Shown piece by piece: positions 42,893 through 45,856 of a DNA stretch of 45,856 nucleotides. Source of the stretch: Gammaproteobacteria bacterium (lineage in GTDB: Bacteria; Pseudomonadota; Gammaproteobacteria; Pseudomonadales; Azotimanducaceae); assembly GCA_021773555.1 (NCBI GenBank), contig JAJFKA010000008.1, positions 1 to 45,856 on the forward strand, read 5' to 3'. Below the pieces are notes generated by a model, which saw only the letters and a list, made by a program, of their open reading frames with translations, was not told where the DNA came from and made no database searches. The position numbers were made by a program, and so were the translations under genes. Each line of letters opens with the position of its first letter. Position 1 is the first letter of the stretch.

Positions 42893-45202
42893 CTATTGGA
42901 ACAAATTTGTAAGGTCCGGCCGGTAGACGATCTCGAAACCTGTGTACCTGGGTTGATTGTATTCCGCGTAGGTTATCAGCCCGGAAGAACTTGTTGCCCC
43001 TGATCGCAAGGCAGATACATCGCCGTCAGTCACGTTGACGACATTACGCAGGTGGCGGCTGTCGTTTACATTCTGACTGAACAGCCGGAAGGTCCAGTCC
43101 TGCCAGACATAGTCCAGGGAAAGATCCCAGTTGGTGTAATTGTTTACGCGGGCGAGATTGAGTTGGGGATTGGTCTGGTAATCATCATAGAACTGGTAGC
43201 GGGCATAGGCATTAATTGTACCTTCGGCAAAGTTGAAGGAGTAAAGAGCGCTAAGATGATAGCTGTCAAACGGTGCCCGGTTTGCGGAGAGTGCAGTGAA
43301 ATTCAGGTTTATCCCCGGGTTAGCCAGGTCAGGAATTTCGTAGTCCAGATAATTAGCGTTCATGTGGCTGTACGTGCCGCGCAGCTTAAAGTTCTCGAAC
43401 GGCACCAGTTCGAACTCCAACTCGAAGCCATCCACCTCAATAAATGAAACATTGTCGATTACCGATTCGACGCGACCGGGACCTACCGCACGAATGAACT
43501 GCTCACGCTTGTTATCGTGATCAATCTGGTAGTAGACCATGTTCAATCGTAGCTTGTCGTCCAGCCAGTCGCTCTTCATGCCGAGCTCCCAGTTCTGTGA
43601 GGTCTCCGTATCGTAGTTATCGGCAGACTCGACAGAAACTCCGTTAGTGTTGAACCCTCCAGGTCTATAGCCCTCGGAGAATCGAAGATAGATCATCGCT
43701 GCCTCATCAACTTTGTAACTGATACCGGTTGAGAAGGTCCATTCGTTCCACTCATCGTCCAGCTTGAAGTTGACCGATGAGGCGGTGGTGGTCGTCGAAT
43801 TCCTTATTCCCGAGGGACTGTGTTTGAAATCTTTTTGAATGAGTGAAAGGCGACTGCCCAGATCAATTGTCCACTGATCATCAAGCGCGTAGCTGGCATG
43901 TGCGAAGAAGGAAGTGAGGGTCGAGTCGGTATTCGAATCCAGTAGTTGGATGTCATTGACTGCATGTAAATCGCCGAGTCCTGCTGTACCCAATTTGTTA
44001 AGGACGAAGGCTTCTTCCTGGGCCAGGTCTGATTGTGTGTTCAGATAATACAACCCGGCCGTGTAGTGTAGCCGGTCGCTATATTGTCTCGAGATGCGAA
44101 ACTCCTGGGAAAACTGATCATAATCCAGATCACGACTAACGGAATAGAAATCAATTTGGGTCGCGTCAAGGTCCTGATGGCTCATCTCCTCGTTGGTTCG
44201 GATCGCGGAAATGCTCACCAGGTCATGATCACCCCAATCGTAGTCAATTCTGAGTGTGTGGTAGTTACCCTTATAACTGCGGATGTTGCTGCCGTTCTGC
44301 GCGGTGCGGTTAAACGACAGTGTTTGTGGAATTGCCGGGCCGATTGTCGAGCGGCAGGTTTCTCCTGCAGTGGCGTTGATACAGACAAGGTCGGTGGCCG
44401 TACTGACGTTCAGTAGTGCAGGTGTATCGGAACGATCATTCTCGTTGTCGTAGCTATACTGCAAGCTGAGCCTGTCACTTGGTTGCCAGAGAAACGAGGC
44501 CGAGACGAAGACTCTGTCCCGGGAATTTTCGCTTCTTGAACGGGTCACATTGCCCATGTAATCTCCGCCGCCTTCCTGGGTGCTCAAGGCAAGCTTACCG
44601 GCGAGTTGACCGGTGATCGGGAAGTTGAAAATTCCGTCCAGTTCGCGACGATCATGATCACCGAAGCTGGCCCGAATATCTGCGCCGAGGTTCCCGGAAG
44701 GTTTGCTGCGCTGCAAATTGATCGTACCACCGATATTGGGTGCGCCCTGGTAAGTTGTGTTGGGGCCGCGATTGATTTCAACTTTTTCAAAGTCGAACAA
44801 CACCTGCATCTGACCAGCATGACTACCGACGTAGACGCCATCTACCAGAACCGCCACTGCGGGTTCGAAGGTCGCCTCAGTCTCGGATGATCCGATGCCG
44901 CGCATGCTGATTGCTGCTCCCTGAGGGGTCCCGGACAGTCCATCAATGATGAGACCGGGCGCGAATCCCTGCAGGTCTTCGAGGGTTCGAAAATAACTGC
45001 TATCCAGATCGGCCTTGTCAATCACCGTGACAGATTCTGGAACCCACTGAACGGATTCCTGACGCAACCTGATATCGGTCGTGCTGTCGCTAAGTGCAGA
45101 TACCTGCTCAGCCTGGGCGTTACAAGCTGCTAGGGATAGTAATACGAGGGGTATGAGATGAACTCGCCGCCTCACTGGCTTGGAACACGACATGGTCGAC
45201 AT
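42893..45202 (-). CDS. TonB-dependent outer-membrane receptor
   Basis: The 769-residue product begins with a signal peptide (RRVHLIPLVLLSLAACNAQA). The plug domain follows (WVPESVTVIDKADLDSSYF, GFAPGLIIDGLSG, AISMRGIGSSETEAT, VAVLVDGVYVG, VEINRGPNTTYQG and GGTINL). The 22-strand barrel region has many aromatic-rich strands and ends RYTGFEIVYRP with a short tail of nine residues. It is of the type that takes up vitamin B12, siderophores or hydrophobic organic molecules; the ligand is unknown. The context of oxygenases suggests an organic substrate. An LLM gene follows by 49 bases. Confidence 0.92.
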   Translation of the reverse strand: MSTMSCSKPVRRRVHLIPLVLLSLAACNAQAEQVSALSDSTTDIRLRQESVQWVPESVTVIDKADLDSSYFRTLEDLQGFAPGLIIDGLSGTPQGAAISMRGIGSSETEATFEPAVAVLVDGVYVGSHAGQMQVLFDFEKVEINRGPNTTYQGAPNIGGTINLQRSKPSGNLGADIRASFGDHDRRELDGIFNFPITGQLAGKLALSTQEGGGDYMGNVTRSRSENSRDRVFVSASFLWQPSDRLSLQYSYDNENDRSDTPALLNVSTATDLVCINATAGETCRSTIGPAIPQTLSFNRTAQNGSNIRSYKGNYHTLRIDYDWGDHDLVSISAIRTNEEMSHQDLDATQIDFYSVSRDLDYDQFSQEFRISRQYSDRLHYTAGLYYLNTQSDLAQEEAFVLNKLGTAGLGDLHAVNDIQLLDSNTDSTLTSFFAHASYALDDQWTIDLGSRLSLIQKDFKHSPSGIRNSTTTTASSVNFKLDDEWNEWTFSTGISYKVDEAAMIYLRFSEGYRPGGFNTNGVSVESADNYDTETSQNWELGMKSDWLDDKLRLNMVYYQIDHDNKREQFIRAVGPGRVESVIDNVSFIEVDGFELEFELVPFENFKLRGTYSHMNANYLDYEIPDLANPGINLNFTALSANRAPFDSYHLSALYSFNFAEGTINAYARYQFYDDYQTNPQLNLARVNNYTNWDLSLDYVWQDWTFRLFSQNVNDSRHLRNVVNVTDGDVSALRSGATSSSGLITYAEYNQPRYTGFEIVYRPDLTNLFQ

Positions 45203-45285
45203 AGAGAGTACCGGTTATGTTGATTGTAGATAAATTCTGAAAACCCATGGTAGGCTGGTGCACGAGAAAATCAACTAAACATGTT

Positions 45286-45486
45286 ATGTCGGGGAACGAC
45301 CAAAAATCCAGAACTGGCATCTTTGCGCTCAGTAAAGGTGCTGGCATTGTCGTCTACTGGGAGGGGCGTGAAATCTGTCGCTATGCTTCCATGGCGGAAT
45401 TCATTGATGCGCACCTAGCAGGGGTCGCTGCGCTGGAGAAAAAGCAGGAGGACCTGCTGGCAGCGCACTATCGGGACAAGTTATAG
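45286..45486 (+). CDS. Small hypothetical protein
   Basis: The ATG at 45286 gives 66 residues (MSGNDQKSRTGIFALSKGAG...). An upstream in-frame ATG at 45247 would add 13 residues that overlap the divergent promoter of the TonB-receptor gene. The composition is soluble, with a helical, charged C-terminal part (GVAALEKKQEDLLAAHY). No family was recognised. It stands 97 bases before the short-chain dehydrogenase. Confidence 0.5.
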   Translation: MSGNDQKSRTGIFALSKGAGIVVYWEGREICRYASMAEFIDAHLAGVAALEKKQEDLLAAHYRDKL

Positions 45487-45583
45487 CCCGACATAATTTA
45501 GCCGTCCAGGCGGGTGATATTTTGGGACCGCCGCCATTGTTCACGTATACTCCGGCCACTCCGAAATTCAAAAGAGATCAGGT

Positions 45584-45856
45584 ATGAAAGATTTGTTTTC
45601 AATCAAAGGCAAAACTGCCTTCGTCACCGGCGGGTCCCGCGGAATAGGTGAAATGATAGCGGCTGGATTCCTCGCCAATGGTGCGAAGGTGTACATCAGC
45701 TCGAGAAAGAAAGCTGCCTGTGATGCTACCGCAACGAGGTTGATGGAAAATTTTGGTGGGCAGTGCATCTCACTGCCAGGAGACTTGTCCAACATTGAGG
45801 GTATTGAGGCAGTGATCAAAGCCTTTGCTGCGGTTGAGGATTCGCTTGATATCCTG
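45584..45856 (+). CDS. Short-chain dehydrogenase/reductase, 5' part
   Basis: The first 91 residues (MKDLFSIKGKTAFVTGGSRGIGEMIA) carry the NAD(P)-binding TGGSRGIG motif at residues 15-22 and ISLPGDLSN (Asp of the family). The window ends before the catalytic Ser-Tyr-Lys. It is a Rossmann-fold oxidoreductase of the classical type, acting on an alcohol or ketone not identified. A short GA-rich stretch with AGAGATCAGG lies before the ATG. Confidence 0.92.
   Translation, partial: MKDLFSIKGKTAFVTGGSRGIGEMIAAGFLANGAKVYISSRKKAACDATATRLMENFGGQCISLPGDLSNIEGIEAVIKAFAAVEDSLDIL

Noticed and set aside
1-45856. CRISPR array
   Set aside because: No regularly spaced direct repeats with unique spacers were seen, and no Cas-like protein is encoded.

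Overview
The window looks like a piece of a chromosome from a free-living, probably marine or soil, gammaproteobacterium. This is inferred from the kinds of genes present: a GTP-type PEP carboxykinase, YgiQ, TrhO, SirB1 and a CspA-like protein, next to a rich set of acyl-CoA, P450, luciferase-like (LLM) oxidoreductase and TonB-receptor genes. The species cannot be named from the sequence alone.

Region 1 (1-7720) is an accessory segment. It starts with the 3' end of an IS3-family transposase. It then holds a two-gene secreted cassette (a short exported peptide and an 832-residue C-type-lectin/LamG protein), an AT-rich gene with an ADP-ribosyltransferase-like R-S-ExE signature, several small exported or membrane proteins of unknown role in both orientations, a BamE-like lipoprotein, and several frameshifted gene remnants. 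It ends at the 3' side of a tRNA-Ser(CGA) gene, a classic island boundary. No integrase is visible, and the other end lies outside the window.

Region 2 (7721-25650) is mostly core and lipid-metabolism genes: tRNA-Ser lying just downstream of pckG, ygiQ, an AMP-forming acyl-CoA synthetase, a CaiB-type CoA-transferase, a quinone-oxidoreductase-like protein, an ACAD10-type kinase-like protein overlapping a FAD amine-oxidase-like gene, a SirB1 protein, an alpha/beta hydrolase, a GST, a minus-strand run nitroreductase-trhO-S9 peptidase, and a short CadC-like regulator. A nitroreductase tail remnant lies before the GST.

Region 3 (25900-33100) carries small proteins: an exported protein with a clear terminator, a VOC protein, an LLM oxidoreductase, a tight five-gene set of small domains (DUF1272, DUF3291, GNAT, ABM, DUF1801), a cold-shock protein with a long leader, a YjdF-like membrane protein, a 2OG-oxygenase-like protein and a DUF1295 membrane protein.

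Region 4 (33100-45856) reads as an oxidative catabolism cluster for a hydrophobic substrate. It has a CYP153-type P450 with its own [2Fe-2S] ferredoxin, a membrane di-iron hydroxylase, an alpha/beta hydrolase, an epoxide hydrolase, a quinone-oxidoreductase-like protein, an acyl-CoA-dehydrogenase-like flavoprotein, two more LLM oxidoreductases, a TFIIB-type zinc-ribbon protein, a TonB-dependent receptor and the start of a short-chain dehydrogenase. A plausible reading is uptake by the receptor, hydroxylation, then ring or chain processing and CoA activation by the region 2 enzymes. The substrate is unknown. The most unusual single item is the ART-like gene in region 1.
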